A stretch of DNA of 64,000 nt from Neorickettsia risticii str. Illinois (GTDB lineage Bacteria > Pseudomonadota > Alphaproteobacteria > Rickettsiales > Anaplasmataceae), in assembly GCF_000022525.1 (NCBI RefSeq), contig NC_013009.1, positions 1 through 64,000 on the forward strand, written 5' to 3'. Of this stretch, positions 8,970 through 18,925 are shown one piece after another. Position 1 is the first letter of the stretch. Each line of letters starts with the position of its first letter. Position numbers and translations under genes: made by a program. Below the pieces are notes generated by a model, which was not told where the DNA came from, ran no database searches, and saw only the letters and a program-made list of their open reading frames with translations.

Positions 8970-9539
8970 ATGGGCATACTTTGTTTTTTACTTGTACTAG
9001 TTGCAATCTTTTCATCCTTTAGGGTTGTTTCGTGTAGGAATGTTGTGCACGCGGTTTTGTACTTAGTCCTTGCCTTTTTTACCTCTTCAGTGCTTTTGCT
9101 AGCAGCTGGCTTGGAGGTTCTCTCGTTGATGCTGCTTGTTGTATACGTTGGTGCAATAGCGATCTTGTTCCTGTTTGTCGTCATGATGCTCAATTCAGAT
9201 GATTTCAAGAAGGGTGTAGAAATGTCCGTAGCAAAGTATGTGGGTCTGCTTTTTATAGCCTTGCTTCCGTTTTTTTTAGTTCTGTCCTCGTATGATGACA
9301 CACAGCAGGAGCGTACTTATGTAAGTATAAAAGATATAGGTGCTGTGCTTTACACGGATTACGTATATCTTTTTCATCTTTCTGGAGTAGTGCTTTTACT
9401 TGCAATGGTGGCAGCAATCAGTATTGCTTTGCCGAGTAAAAGCGATACTAAATGCCAGGTAGTTAGAGAGCAAATTTCTAGGTCTTCTGTCGTAAGACTT
9501 TTGAATGTACCTTCAGGAAAAGGTGTAGATTACGACTGA
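8970..9539 (+). CDS. nuoJ: NADH-quinone oxidoreductase subunit J
   Basis: NuoJ (ND6-like) is a membrane subunit of respiratory complex I. The 189-residue protein has about five membrane segments and the conserved helix GLEVLSLMLLVVYVGAIAILFLFVVMM block near 46-75, where NuoJ forms its pi-bulge helix. The C-terminal 30 residues are soluble. It is followed after 222 bases by nuoK and then nuoL, an order conserved in most bacteria. The gap to nuoK is unusually long for genes that normally touch. Confidence 0.95.
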   Translation: MGILCFLLVLVAIFSSFRVVSCRNVVHAVLYLVLAFFTSSVLLLAAGLEVLSLMLLVVYVGAIAILFLFVVMMLNSDDFKKGVEMSVAKYVGLLFIALLPFFLVLSSYDDTQQERTYVSIKDIGAVLYTDYVYLFHLSGVVLLLAMVAAISIALPSKSDTKCQVVREQISRSSVVRLLNVPSGKGVDYD

Positions 9540-9761
9540 CCCCTGCTAAGTCTCAACAGATGCAAATTTGATGTCATACCTTGAGCAGCTTTTTGGTTTT
9601 GCGTTTCCTGGCCGTGATTGGTATTTCTAAATCTTCCAATTGGGAAACGCGTGTCCGTCCGTTATTTTGCATTGAGCAAATTTTTCCAGTTTCGCATTAC
9701 TTAGGTGTCAAATCGTATGAGATTTTGCTAGACTTGTCGTGTTTCCATTATGTAGAATCTC

Positions 9762-10061
9762 ATGAGTCCTAGTTTTGCGCTCTTTTTTGTTTCTACCTGT
9801 TTCTTTTCTATTGGACTTTTTGGTGTGCTGACCTCGACCAGGAATATAGTTACAATGCTTTTAGCGGTAGAAATTATGTTACTTGGTGCAATACTTAGCT
9901 TCTGTAGTGCTTCTTCCAATGCTGTTGGAGGACAAGTTTTTTCCATCCTGGTGATTACAGTCGCTGCAGCCGAAGCTGCTGTAGCACTTGCGGTGGTTGT
10001 TTTGTATTTTAAGAAAGCCGGAAATGTGGATGTAAAAAAGCTTAATAAATTGGGACATTGA
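9762..10061 (+). CDS. nuoK: NADH-quinone oxidoreductase subunit K
   Basis: NuoK (ND4L-like) is a three-helix proton-pathway subunit of complex I. The 99-residue length is exact for the family. A buried glutamate appears in the second helix (LLAVEIMLLGAI) and another in the third (VAAAEAAVALAVVV), matching the two conserved proton-path glutamates. It sits between nuoJ and nuoL. The ATG at 9762 is the only one giving the complete first helix. Confidence 0.95.
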   Translation: MSPSFALFFVSTCFFSIGLFGVLTSTRNIVTMLLAVEIMLLGAILSFCSASSNAVGGQVFSILVITVAAAEAAVALAVVVLYFKKAGNVDVKKLNKLGH

Positions 10062-10140
10062 GTTCGTCGTTGTTCTTTATTGTGTTGATAAGTTCCGTTG
10101 TTTTGGACTTTAGGAAGTCATGTAGTGTAGAAAGAGAGGA

Positions 10141-10184
10141 ACGTGATAAATCATAATATTGATATTTTTTGTTCGGTATCACGT
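10141..10184 (+). promoter_or_regulatory. Perfect 8-bp inverted repeat ahead of nuoL
   Basis: ACGTGATA at 10141 and TATCACGT at 10177 form an inverted repeat with 28 bases between, inside the 279-base gap between nuoK and nuoL. It may be an RNA stem or a regulator site; nothing in the sequence decides which. Confidence 0.3.
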
Positions 10185-10340
10185 GCTCCTACTTTGGTAG
10201 TTAGTCTTTTGGACTCTCTCTTTGAGTTTACTTTGGAGATTCATTATCTATAATAATTGATTGTTCGCCCTGAGAAGTGGTGCATATTCTTATTCTCTTT
10301 GGGCAAGTTTCTGTGCGCTTGTCTATGTTCTCTAGATTAA

Positions 10341-12323
10341 ATGTCGAACATTTTGCGTATGTTGGGTTATTCGATAGTTTTCCTGCCCCTGTTGTCATGT
10401 TTGTTATGCTATTTTTTTCTCAGGTGTAGGGAATCAGTCTGCTTGCAGCTAGCGAGCTCGTTCTTGATAGGTCTTGCTGCCATTTTTTCTTGGAGTCTAT
10501 TCTTTACACTTGAAGATGGTGAAGCTTTTTTGCTTCCTCTTTTTGAGTGGATTTCCGTTGGATCGTTGCAAACTCTTTTTAGGGTGAACATAGACAAATT
10601 AACGGTGCTGATGTTCGTAGTTGTTAATACCGTTTCGTTTGTCGTGCACTGTTACTCAATTGGGTACATGAAAAAAGATCCTTGCAAGTCCAGGTTTTTC
10701 GCGTACCTTTCCCTCTTTACTTTTGCCATGCTTGTCCTTGTTTCCGCAGGTGATTTGCTACAGCTCTTTTTTGGGTGGGAAGGCGTCGGAGTTTGTTCTT
10801 ACCTTCTTATAGGATTTTGGTTCAGGAGGGAGTCTGCCAATGTTGCTTCTATGAAGGCTTTTCTCGTGAACAGAGTTGGAGATTTTTGTTTCTTAGTAGG
10901 AGTTTTTTCAGTATACAAAATTTTCGGAACACTAGAGTTAAAAAAAATCATTTCAGATGTGAGTTTCCACTCAGGTGAAACAATTTTGGGTTTTGATTCT
11001 CTTACCTTTATCTGTTTAATGCTCTTTATTGGTTGCATGAGTAAATCCGCTCAGCTGGGCTTGCATACCTGGCTTCCTGATGCAATGGAGGGCCCTACAC
11101 CCGTATCGGCACTTATCCATGCAGCAACCATGGTTACTGCTGGTGTATTTCTTCTGGCGAGGTTGTCTACACTGTTTGAGTGTACCGAACTGGTAAGGCA
11201 TATAATTATGTGGGTTGGTGTGTCTACGGCTGCTTTTGGGGCTGTGGTTGCACTCTGTCAGGATGACATAAAGAGAATTATAGCTTACTCAACTTGCAGT
11301 CAGCTTGGGTATATGTTTGCTGCATGTGGTGCATCGGCGTATGGGTTAGCCATCTTCCATTTATCCACGCATGCTTTCTTTAAAGCACTACTCTTTTTGT
11401 GCGCCGGTAACGTGATTCATTCCGTTGGTGGGGAACAGGATGTGCATAAAATGGGTGCATTGAGAAATAAGATTTTTTCCACTTATTGCATGATGTTTAT
11501 AGGAAGTCTTGCTTTGTGTGGAATTTTTCCATTTGCTGGGTTCTATTCAAAAGACTTAATAATTTCCTCCCTCTCACATGCGGAGATCCCCTTTATTTTG
11601 TTAATACTCACAGCTTTTTGCACTTCTGTATATTCATGTAGACTGCTTATGTTGGTGTTCTTTGGTGAACAGAACTTCAGTCTTAAGAAGTTTCACTCTC
11701 CTTCTATGAGCATGGTTTTGCCGCTTGTGCCACTGGTTCTTCTTTCGCTCATTTCTGGTTATCTTGGGATGAAGCTTTTGGTAAACTCATCATTTTGGAT
11801 GCAAACTGGCTTAGTTTTCCAGCAAGTTATAGAAGTGCATGGGTTGATGCATTTCCTTCCTTTGATTTTTGCTTTAGCTGGTTTCTTCGTTGTTTTTGTT
11901 TCGAGAGTTTTTGTTCTTGAGGGTAGAAGAGTTTCCTTGTCCAGGATATTTGTTTGTTTATCGCTCTTTACACTCTTGTCATTTCTTCTGAATTTTTATT
12001 TAGGTGTGATGTCATCCATTTTCTCAATCGGACTTGTGTTAGTTAACCGCAGTGGCGTTATTCTAAACCTTTTCGAAAGGGTCCTGAGTTGCGGGTTTTA
12101 CTTTGACAAAGTGTACAGAGTTTTGTTTGTTAGTCCATTAACGCACTGCAGTAGGTTCTTCTGGAAGGTGATTGACGTTGAGTGTATTAACCTCATGCCT
12201 GCATTGCTTGCTGGGGTTTCACAGAAACTTTCATCTGGCGTTCTGGCGTTGCAAACTGGTCTTTTGTACCACACCGTGCTCTTTTTTTTCCTAGGCATAT
12301 TGTTTTTATTTTGGGTTATATAA
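10341..12323 (+). CDS. nuoL: NADH-quinone oxidoreductase subunit L
   Basis: NuoL (ND5-like) is the distal antiporter-like proton-pumping subunit of complex I. At 660 residues it has the full set of helices. The proton-antiporter core is recognisable in GWEGVGVCSYLLIGFW near 145-160, in LHTWLPDAMEGPTPVSALIH and in DDIKRIIAYSTCSQLGYM. The C-terminus is hydrophobic, as expected for the lateral helix and final anchor. No nuoM or nuoN follows; the next gene is an ankyrin protein. An internal Met at codon 7 is an alternative start. Confidence 0.95.
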   Translation: MSNILRMLGYSIVFLPLLSCLLCYFFLRCRESVCLQLASSFLIGLAAIFSWSLFFTLEDGEAFLLPLFEWISVGSLQTLFRVNIDKLTVLMFVVVNTVSFVVHCYSIGYMKKDPCKSRFFAYLSLFTFAMLVLVSAGDLLQLFFGWEGVGVCSYLLIGFWFRRESANVASMKAFLVNRVGDFCFLVGVFSVYKIFGTLELKKIISDVSFHSGETILGFDSLTFICLMLFIGCMSKSAQLGLHTWLPDAMEGPTPVSALIHAATMVTAGVFLLARLSTLFECTELVRHIIMWVGVSTAAFGAVVALCQDDIKRIIAYSTCSQLGYMFAACGASAYGLAIFHLSTHAFFKALLFLCAGNVIHSVGGEQDVHKMGALRNKIFSTYCMMFIGSLALCGIFPFAGFYSKDLIISSLSHAEIPFILLILTAFCTSVYSCRLLMLVFFGEQNFSLKKFHSPSMSMVLPLVPLVLLSLISGYLGMKLLVNSSFWMQTGLVFQQVIEVHGLMHFLPLIFALAGFFVVFVSRVFVLEGRRVSLSRIFVCLSLFTLLSFLLNFYLGVMSSIFSIGLVLVNRSGVILNLFERVLSCGFYFDKVYRVLFVSPLTHCSRFFWKVIDVECINLMPALLAGVSQKLSSGVLALQTGLLYHTVLFFFLGILFLFWVI

Positions 12324-12468
12324 CCGTCTCCGTGTTCTTTTGTTGTGTAGTCGAATGGACATAGGAGCATACTCTACTTTGCTTTCGCACGTAAATTATA
12401 AGAATTTATACTAATTTAGACTACTATTTCGGGTATATTATTAAGATCTATAAAACCCGGAGAAATAA

Positions 12469-13074
12469 ATGAAGCTTAGCAATTCTTGCTCGTTTAATGA
12501 GATCAGGGCGTCTGTTTTGGATCAGAACACAGAGCTTTTCAGTGACCTTCTGGATAAGTTGCAGACTGATACCCTATTTAGGATGGTTGATAACAATGGT
12601 GATACGATTCTCCACATTGCTTGCAATGCAGGTAATGTTAAAGCAGTGGTCGCTGCTTTGGAAAGCGGTGCAGATCTAAACGCGAGAAATGAAAGTGCTG
12701 GAGATACACCTCTACACATTGCAATGAGAAGAGGGAACGTCGTCATAATAATGCACTTGCTTAACAATGGAGCCTCGGTTACAGAGAAAAATTTCTCTGG
12801 CAACACAGCTATACACGAGGCAGTCATTTCTAAAGTAGAAAAGAAAATACTGAAAAGGGTCGTAGGAAGTTTTCTATCAAGTAAGGCATTAAGTGAGCAT
12901 TCTTCTCTACTGAATAAAGCTGGTAAAACGCCAATGGATATTGCAACTGAAATGGACGACTCTGAGATTATCAGTACGCTCATGCCCCTTGAAACTGCAC
13001 TTACACAAAAAGAGCGTCTTTCGGATTCATATAAATCTCAAATCCGTCCCAATGATGTTTATTTTGGTAACTGA
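12469..13074 (+). CDS. Small ankyrin-repeat protein
   Basis: This 201-residue protein is built almost entirely of ankyrin repeats, helix-loop-helix modules for protein binding. Clear units begin near NGDTILHIACNAGN (about 40), AGDTPLHIAMRRGN (about 73) and GNTAIHEAV (about 108), with a degenerate unit at GKTPMDIATEMDD (about 148). There is no signal peptide or membrane segment. A good ribosome site (GGAGAAATAA) precedes the ATG. In this family of bacteria ankyrin proteins are known secreted effectors, but secretion of this one is not shown. It converges with tgt. Confidence 0.85.
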   Translation: MKLSNSCSFNEIRASVLDQNTELFSDLLDKLQTDTLFRMVDNNGDTILHIACNAGNVKAVVAALESGADLNARNESAGDTPLHIAMRRGNVVIIMHLLNNGASVTEKNFSGNTAIHEAVISKVEKKILKRVVGSFLSSKALSEHSSLLNKAGKTPMDIATEMDDSEIISTLMPLETALTQKERLSDSYKSQIRPNDVYFGN

Positions 13075-13099
13075 AAGAGTGGTTCCTAGAAAAGATCAC

Positions 13100-14326
13100 T
13101 TATCCACAGTAGAGTTTTTTTAGCTCTTCGAGATCTGACTCTTCCTCTATTGTGTGTCTTATTCTTTCCATGAGTTTATTTATAAAGTATATGTTGTGGT
13201 AGGTGATCATGTTGAACGCGATGTTCTCTTTGACAGAGAGCAAATAGTTTAGGTACCCGCAAGAATAAGTCTCACAGATTTTGCAATCACAGGATTCATC
13301 GATTGGTGAATCGGAGCTTTTGAAGATATTGTTTCTGAGATTTATGTATTCCCTACTATTGTTTCCTGGGTAGGAAGAGTATTTTATTAGAGCTCCTCCA
13401 TGCCGGGCTATTCTAGTTGGGTGGACACAATCAAAAGTGTCCACTCCCATACTAACACCCATAAAAATATCAGAGAGGCCACCTACTCCAAGTAGGTGAA
13501 CCGGCCTTTCTCTGTTTAGGTTTGTTATAGACATCTCCACGACCTCTTTCATTTCTTCTTTAGTTCTTCCAAGAGAGCCACCTATTGCATTTCCAAAGAA
13601 TTCCCTACTGTTGTTGAACTCGACGCTTTCCTTTCTTAAATCTTCAAAGGTTCCTCCATGTATAATTCCGTAGACCCCTTGCCATGCTTTTCGATTTTTT
13701 TCTGCGTACAAAAGACTCCTGTCTGCCCATCTTTCATTTCTTTCTAGGGCCTCCTTATTGTATTCTCTGTCCAACGAGAATTTAGTACACTCATCTAGCA
13801 CAACAATGAGGTCTGCTCCGAGTTTTATTTGAACATCCATCGATTTTTCAGGGGATAGGAAAAACTTTGCTCCATCGTAGTAAGATTTGCAGGTTATTCC
13901 TTCTTCCGATATTGCTACAATGCCGGAACTGTTGAATGTTCTAGAGTATTTTCTTTTCAGTTCTTGTACATTTGTCTCATCTTTTGTGTTTAGGCTGAAG
14001 GCTTGAAAACCTCCAGAATCGGTTAACATTGGTCCATTCCACCCTATGAACTTCTGTATTCCACCAGCTTTTTCTATATGCTCTCCTCCGGGTTTAAGCA
14101 TCAAGTGGTAGGTATTTGACAGTATTACTTGGGATCCAGCTTCTTTGACTTGGTGTATTTCCAAGCCTTTTATTGCTGCTCGGGTTGCGCAAAATATGAA
14201 AGCTGGTGTGTGTATCACTCCATGCTTAGTTATTATTCTACCTGTCCTCGAGCGGTTTTTTCCATTTTTTAGGTAATTGAATCGAGGGAAAACTTCCGAT
14301 TCGTGCATTTTGTCTTGAGTACTCAC
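13100..14326 (-). CDS. tgt: tRNA-guanine transglycosylase (queuine tRNA-ribosyltransferase)
   Basis: Tgt exchanges guanine-34 of GUN-anticodon tRNAs for a queuosine precursor. The active-site loop LTDSGGFQAFSL holds the general-acid Asp near residue 103. GGLSDIFMGVSMGVD then FDCVHPTRIARHG contains the nucleophilic Asp and the tRNA wobble-site contact. The zinc site C-x-C-x2-C appears in CDCKIC with a His further on (NMITYHN). At 408 residues it carries about 20 extra N-terminal residues compared with many homologues. A YhhQ-like precursor transporter gene lies about 10 kb away, consistent with salvage rather than synthesis. Confidence 0.95.
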   Translation of the reverse strand: MSTQDKMHESEVFPRFNYLKNGKNRSRTGRIITKHGVIHTPAFIFCATRAAIKGLEIHQVKEAGSQVILSNTYHLMLKPGGEHIEKAGGIQKFIGWNGPMLTDSGGFQAFSLNTKDETNVQELKRKYSRTFNSSGIVAISEEGITCKSYYDGAKFFLSPEKSMDVQIKLGADLIVVLDECTKFSLDREYNKEALERNERWADRSLLYAEKNRKAWQGVYGIIHGGTFEDLRKESVEFNNSREFFGNAIGGSLGRTKEEMKEVVEMSITNLNRERPVHLLGVGGLSDIFMGVSMGVDTFDCVHPTRIARHGGALIKYSSYPGNNSREYINLRNNIFKSSDSPIDESCDCKICETYSCGYLNYLLSVKENIAFNMITYHNIYFINKLMERIRHTIEEESDLEELKKLYCG

Positions 14327-14360
14327 TATTTGCAGAGTTTTATTATAGCTTCACGAGCGT

Positions 14361-14380
14361 TTTCCACCAAAAAGTGGAAA
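14361..14380. repeat. 7-bp perfect hairpin upstream of tgt
   Basis: TTTCCAC-6-GTGGAAA forms a perfect stem just ahead of the tgt start. A related weaker hairpin (TTTTCC-GGAAAG) with similar flanking bases lies about 120 bases further, at 14483-14499, which suggests a decayed duplicated element. Confidence 0.35.
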
Positions 14381-15075
14381 GACTAAGCATCCAAGATCTT
14401 TTTGAACGCAAGGACTACGTACTAGCAAAGTTTTGTTTTAAGTATCAACCGCTGGTGTCTTATTGCGACTTCATAGATACCTTTTCCAAAAGCGGAAAGA
14501 TTGAGTGTTCGGTACCTTTTGTATACAGACACTATTAGGTATTAGGAAGATTTTATTATTTTGATAATTTTCAAAAGGGCTGTTTCCAATAAAGTTCTTG
14601 CTCGCCTCTACCAGTGTTAGGCGAAGCTCGTGAATTACGACAAGACTATGTTCAATGAACAACTCTCTTCCAGTGAAAAAACCTCCTCATACAGTATACT
14701 TGTAATAGAGTAGATGCTTGATCTACAGGTTTAGCAACTCAGAAGTAGTTCTAATGCTTTAACGAAAGCCAACCTTGCCGACGTTTTTGTAGTAGGGATG
14801 TGACGAATCTAATACTTCAACCGCCAGAAACCGACCACATCAAACGTAATGAAACTTGTGCAATCCAAATAGTTACCACTCTACATGCCGGAAATGTCCG
14901 GGTCCGCTATATCGAGAGCTGAAAGATCGCCGTTGCTATATTTTTTTATGGGACTGTGCGCACCTTCAACTCAGGAAACTCATGCAGCCCCCACAGTAAG
15001 TAGCGGAAGCACTGCGTCTAGGACGCATCCTGCAGGATACAGATAAAGCGTCATCACACACTAAATGCAAGTAGA

Positions 15076-15122
15076 CACACGCAGCGCACGTAATAGCGAA
15101 AGCAAAAACGTCGCTGCGCTGT
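15076..15122 (-). terminator. Long imperfect hairpin downstream of dnaK
   Basis: On the dnaK strand two arms of about 15 bases, built around CGCAGCG/CGCTGCG, pair with single-base bulges. They enclose a loop that itself contains a small GC-gaaa-GC stem. The hairpin starts about 45 bases after the dnaK stop. No T tract follows, so it may stabilise the message end rather than be a classic terminator. Confidence 0.45.
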
Positions 15123-15166
15123 ACACTTGTTTTATGAAGTGTGGATAAGCGAGTCACACTCTCTGA

Positions 15167-17077
15167 TCACTTACTGTCCTCGTCTTTTACCTCTTCATAT
15201 TCAGGATCTACGACTCTTTCTCCTTCTTCTGTGCTGTCATTTTTAGGCGAGGAGTCGTTGGATGCACTCTGTGATTCCTTATACATTGCCTCACCCAGTT
15301 TCATGGAAACCTTCGAGAGAGCATCGGTTTTTTCCTTAATCAAGGAAGCATCATCTTTTGCTAGAACACTCTTAAGGTCACTAATTGCATCATCTATGCT
15401 TTGTTTATCCGATGAACTAATCTTACTACCGTATTCAGAAAGTGACTTCTCGGTAGAGTGAATCAAGCTTTCCGCGCTATTTTTCGCTTCAACTAGCTCC
15501 CTTCTCTTTTTGTCTTCATCGGCTTTCGAAGCAGCCTCATCTACCATTTTCTTAATTTCTTCTTCTGTTAGACCACCGGAAGCCTGGATTTTCACTGTTT
15601 GTTCTTTTCCAGTGCCCTTATCCTTTGCCGATACATGCACTATTCCATTTGCATCGATGTCGAATGTTACTTCGATCTGTGGCATTCCGCGCGGTGCAGG
15701 TGGAATACCTTCCAAGCTAAATTGTCCCAAAAGCTTGTTATCACTAGCCATCTGCCTTTCCCCTTGGAAGACTCTGATTGTCACGGCAGACTGATTGTCC
15801 TCTGCAGTGGAAAATGTTTGTGATCTCTTAGTTGGAATTGTGGTGTTGCGGTCTATGAGCTTCGTGAAAACACCTCCCAATGTTTCTATGCCCAGGGAAA
15901 GTGGTGTGACGTCCAACAATACTATGTCTTGTGCATCACTTCCACCAGCTAATATATTTGCTTGTATCGCAGCACCGATGGCTACAACTTCATCCGGGTT
16001 TACACCTTTATGTGGCTCCTTACCAAAGAATTCAGTTACTTTTTTGACCACAGCTGGCATTCTTGTCATCCCACCTACAAGAACAACTTCATTGATCTCC
16101 TCTCTTTTGAGCCCCGAATCCTTCAGAGCCTTTTTGCAAGGTTCTATTGTTCTATCGATAAGATCAGAAACAAGCGATTCAAGTTTTGCTCTTGTGAACT
16201 TCACATTTAGGTGTTTAGGACCTGCAGCATCAGCAGTAATATATGGAAGATTAATATCTGTTTCCTGGGTACTGGATAGCTCTTTTTTTGCTTTTTCTGC
16301 TGCTTCCTTGAGTCTCTGCAGAGCGAGTGGATCATTCTTAAGATCCATGCCATTTTCTTTCTTAAATTCTTCAACTAGGAAGTTGAGTATCATCCTGTCG
16401 AAATCCTCACCTCCCAGATGGGTATCACCGTTTGTTGCTTTTACCTCAAAGACTCCATCACCAAGCTCTAGAATTGAAACATCGAAAGTTCCACCACCTA
16501 AGTCAAAAACAGCTATATTCTTTGTTGTGGCAGTTTTATCCAAACCGTAAGCTAGTGCTGCGGCTGTAGGTTCGTTTATGATCCTGAGGACTTCTAGCCC
16601 AGCTATTCTTCCTGCATCTTTTGTTGCTTGACGTTGTGCATCGTCAAAATAGGCTGGCACGGTAATCACAGCTTTCGTGACTTTTTTGCCGGTATAAGTC
16701 TCAGCTGCTTCTTTTAGTTTGATCAGCACATTTGCACCTACCTGACTCGGAGAATAGGATTTACCTCCTGCTTCTATCCACGCATCACCGTTTTTTGCCT
16801 CTACAATCTTGTACGGGTAGTCCTTTTGTATTCCCTTGATAACGTTGTCCTTAAAGCGTCTTCCTATAAGTCGCTTGGAAGCAACGATTGTATTCTTAGC
16901 ATTTGTAACAGCCTGTCTCTGTGCCGGAGCACCAACAAGAGTCTGACCATCTGATGTAAATGCAACTACCGAAGGTGTAGTTCTTGCCCCTTCAGCATTT
17001 TCTATAACTTTGTCCTTGATAGCTACACATGAATTTGTAGTTCCTAAATCTATACCTATTGCTATTTCGCCTGCCAT
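15167..17077 (-). CDS. dnaK: Chaperone protein DnaK (Hsp70)
   Basis: DnaK is the ATP-driven Hsp70 chaperone. The nucleotide-binding domain shows [11 protein letters not shown] at the N-terminus, the phosphate-2 loop [14 protein letters not shown] and the adenosine contact [12 protein letters not shown]. The linker [10 protein letters not shown] leads to the substrate-binding domain and a helical lid. The acidic C-terminus (EEVKDEDSK) replaces EEVD-like tails of other groups. At 636 residues it is full length. No dnaJ or grpE is adjacent. Upstream lies a plausible promoter and about 200 bases to divergent truA. Confidence 0.98.
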   Translation of the reverse strand: MAGEIAIGIDLGTTNSCVAIKDKVIENAEGARTTPSVVAFTSDGQTLVGAPAQRQAVTNAKNTIVASKRLIGRRFKDNVIKGIQKDYPYKIVEAKNGDAWIEAGGKSYSPSQVGANVLIKLKEAAETYTGKKVTKAVITVPAYFDDAQRQATKDAGRIAGLEVLRIINEPTAAALAYGLDKTATTKNIAVFDLGGGTFDVSILELGDGVFEVKATNGDTHLGGEDFDRMILNFLVEEFKKENGMDLKNDPLALQRLKEAAEKAKKELSSTQETDINLPYITADAAGPKHLNVKFTRAKLESLVSDLIDRTIEPCKKALKDSGLKREEINEVVLVGGMTRMPAVVKKVTEFFGKEPHKGVNPDEVVAIGAAIQANILAGGSDAQDIVLLDVTPLSLGIETLGGVFTKLIDRNTTIPTKRSQTFSTAEDNQSAVTIRVFQGERQMASDNKLLGQFSLEGIPPAPRGMPQIEVTFDIDANGIVHVSAKDKGTGKEQTVKIQASGGLTEEEIKKMVDEAASKADEDKKRRELVEAKNSAESLIHSTEKSLSEYGSKISSSDKQSIDDAISDLKSVLAKDDASLIKEKTDALSKVSMKLGEAMYKESQSASNDSSPKNDSTEEGERVVDPEYEEVKDEDSK

Positions 17078-17110
17078 AAAAGTGTCTTATTATTTTTTCC
17101 CACGGAACTA

Positions 17111-17139
17111 TATGTAATTGTGAAGTCCCTGAATTACAA
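17111..17139 (-). promoter_or_regulatory. Candidate dnaK promoter
   Basis: Read on the minus strand, TTGTAA and TACATA are spaced by 17 bases, ending about 34 bases before the dnaK start. CTTGTAA also resembles a heat-shock sigma -35 element, but no clear CCCCAT-type -10 is seen, so the sigma class is open. Confidence 0.35.
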
Positions 17140-17283
17140 GATAAGGCATCACCAATGTTTTTAAGGTTCTGTTTGTTGAAGCTTCGAAAGGGCTTTCTCA
17201 GTAACTGTATTTCCCGTTTGGGACCGTTTTTCATTTTCTATTCGTGTATTAAATATTTCTAACGGGTAGTTTGTTGGGTCTTT

Positions 17284-18015
17284 ATGCGCTACAAGGCAAC
17301 AGTTGAATATGTTGGTACTGGTTTCTCTGGTTGGCAGAAACAAATGTCCGCTCCATCTGTGCAGGAAGAGTTGGAATCAGTCCTTAGTTTTTTGTTAAAG
17401 GAGAAAATAGCAGTTAATGTTGCTGGCAGAACAGATGCAGGGGTACACGCTCTTGGACAGGTCTTTCATTTTGATGCACGCGAATCTACTTTGCAGCCTT
17501 TTCAAATAGTAAATGCGGTAAATTACCATTTGAAGGAGAAGTTAATAGTTCTGCTGAAGATAGAGATTGTCGATGAAACCTTTGATGCCAGATTTTCCGC
17601 TATTAGGAGACACTATCAATACAGAATCATAAACAGGAAGATGCCACCAGCAGTATTTCGAAACCGCTGTTGGCATGTGCCATGGAAATTGAATCTGGAT
17701 TTTATGAGAGAACAAGCCCAGCATCTTGTTGGGAGACACGATTTTCAAAGTTTTCGTTCGTCTAAATGTGGTGCTTCTAATGCTATTAGGACTCTAGATA
17801 GGTTGGAAGTTGAAAAAAATGGAGAAGAAATCATTTTTCATGCCTCTGCTAAATCGTTTTTGCATCATCAGGTGCGGATAATGGTTGGTACTTTGGTTGC
17901 CATTGCATCTGGAAAACTCGTGAGTGCTACAGAGATTCTCTCTAAGAGAAATCGTTGTTATGCTGGTCCGACTGCACCTTCATGTGGTTTATATCTCTTG
18001 AAAGTGGATTATTAA
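17284..18015 (+). CDS. truA: tRNA pseudouridine(38-40) synthase TruA
   Basis: TruA isomerises uridines 38-40 in the tRNA anticodon arm. The catalytic Asp51 lies in the motif AGRTDAGVHALGQV. GTGFSGWQ at 11-18, RHYQYRI, and HHQVRIMVGTLV near 195 are further family landmarks. At 243 residues it is a normal size. The ATG at 17284 starts the typical MRYKATVEYVGTG N-terminus. It is divergent from dnaK and followed by a likely terminator. Confidence 0.96.
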   Translation: MRYKATVEYVGTGFSGWQKQMSAPSVQEELESVLSFLLKEKIAVNVAGRTDAGVHALGQVFHFDARESTLQPFQIVNAVNYHLKEKLIVLLKIEIVDETFDARFSAIRRHYQYRIINRKMPPAVFRNRCWHVPWKLNLDFMREQAQHLVGRHDFQSFRSSKCGASNAIRTLDRLEVEKNGEEIIFHASAKSFLHHQVRIMVGTLVAIASGKLVSATEILSKRNRCYAGPTAPSCGLYLLKVDY

Positions 18016-18067
18016 AGCAAATGCAATCCATGTTCGTATAAGTATATGTGGGTATAGATATAAATGG

Positions 18068-18112
18068 ACTTCTTTAACCTTTTATGTTAGGATAAAAAGG
18101 AAGTTTATTTTT
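18068..18112 (+). terminator. Probable rho-independent terminator after truA
   Basis: ACTTC...CCTTTTAT pairs imperfectly with ATAAAAAGG...AAGT around a six-base loop, and the T-rich run TTTATTTTT follows directly. It begins about 50 bases after the truA stop. Confidence 0.5.
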
Positions 18113-18556
18113 GGTATACTGGATACTTTGGTGTGCTTGTGAAACAGAAATGGCTGCTCGTTTAGGGAAGGTTGTCACGTCCACACATACTAGTTTAGCT
18201 ATTCTTGATGCCTTTGTTAAGCAAGCTTTGGCCTTTTCGTGCGATTAAGGCCTGTGAGTTGATTGTGGTGGCTCATTATGTGGTTGTAGCTACAGATGTT
18301 GGTTCCCTTTGCGGCGTTTTCTTGCAAGGTAGTTTGTCTGGAATTGGATCTTGGAGTACTTGGCGCTAATGGAGGGGTGCCTAATAGAGCCGCTGGAAGA
18401 ATTGTATTCATGAATGGGTGTGTGTAGAGTATCTGTTTTCCTACTTATCATGATAGGTGTAATCCCTTTTTAGATTGCTCCAAAGGTTGGAGGTACCGCT
18501 TATGACAGTCCGTGGTCTACTCATGAGAACTCATATTAAATATTTATCATTTATCA

Positions 18557-18808
18557 ATGAGTGTAAAGGTTTTAATGGTTGGTTCGAGAGTAAGAAAACC
18601 GGATTGGTGTGTAGGCCTGCTGGTTGCAGTGATCCAAGCTGGTGTGATTCCGCGGTGTTGTAGCGGCCCTTTACCTTCATTTGTGGTTATGGTTTTTGTA
18701 AGTGGTGTCTTCTCTCATTTTGGTGGAGGGCCATTCTCTTTTATTGGTGGTGCTTTTGAGGGGCTCTTGCTGCTTATGTTGCTGGTGGGATTAGTAAGGA
18801 AAAAATAG
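18557..18808 (+). pseudogene. Possible remnant of a small membrane protein
   Basis: The 83-codon frame encodes two hydrophobic stretches (about 17-30 and 40-80) ending in a basic tail, as in small membrane proteins. There is no Shine-Dalgarno sequence ahead of the ATG. An overlapping frame (18475-18663) gives an equally protein-like charged segment, which suggests a frameshifted former gene. It lies just upstream of the large ankyrin gene. I recognise no family and hold this only weakly. Confidence 0.25.
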
Positions 18809-18925
18809 TTTGGGCGTGTTCCCCGCGTGCGTGAAGGGTTATGTGGTCGTACGTAAGTACTAGTTGGTTCCTATTCTACCGCTTTCTTCGGGAATCAAGC
18901 GAAAAGATGCTTTTGCGGGAGGGAA

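Larger units (their letters stand above)
14327..15166. other. 840-base gap between divergent tgt promoter side and dnaK 3' end, rich in inverted repeats
   Basis: I find no supported gene or tRNA here. The stretch holds the tgt-side hairpins, a TGCGTC/GACGCA stem at 15013-15027 joined to a 12-base palindrome (ATCCTGCAGGAT, 15027-15038), and a larger stem at about 15076-15122. It may hold an unrecognised RNA gene, the remains of a lost gene, or only dnaK termination signals. Confidence 0.4.
18016..18925. other. 910-base gap with decayed reading frames
   Basis: Beyond the truA terminator I see only short frames. Codons from ATG 18151 run about 31 residues and stop. Shifting frame at 18237-18242 restores an open, hydrophobic run of about 40 residues. 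Around 18475-18808 two overlapping frames encode a Gly/Leu-rich hydrophobic peptide without a ribosome site. This looks like remains of one or two small membrane protein genes, but no family is recognisable. Confidence 0.35.

Noticed and set aside
9571-9772. Short frames between nuoJ and nuoK
   Set aside because: A 20-codon peptide and an overlapping 63-codon frame are too short and lack ribosome sites.
15795-16550. 251-codon open frame on the plus strand
   Set aside because: It is antisense to dnaK. Long antisense frames over dnaK are a known codon-bias artefact, and no ribosome site or family is present.
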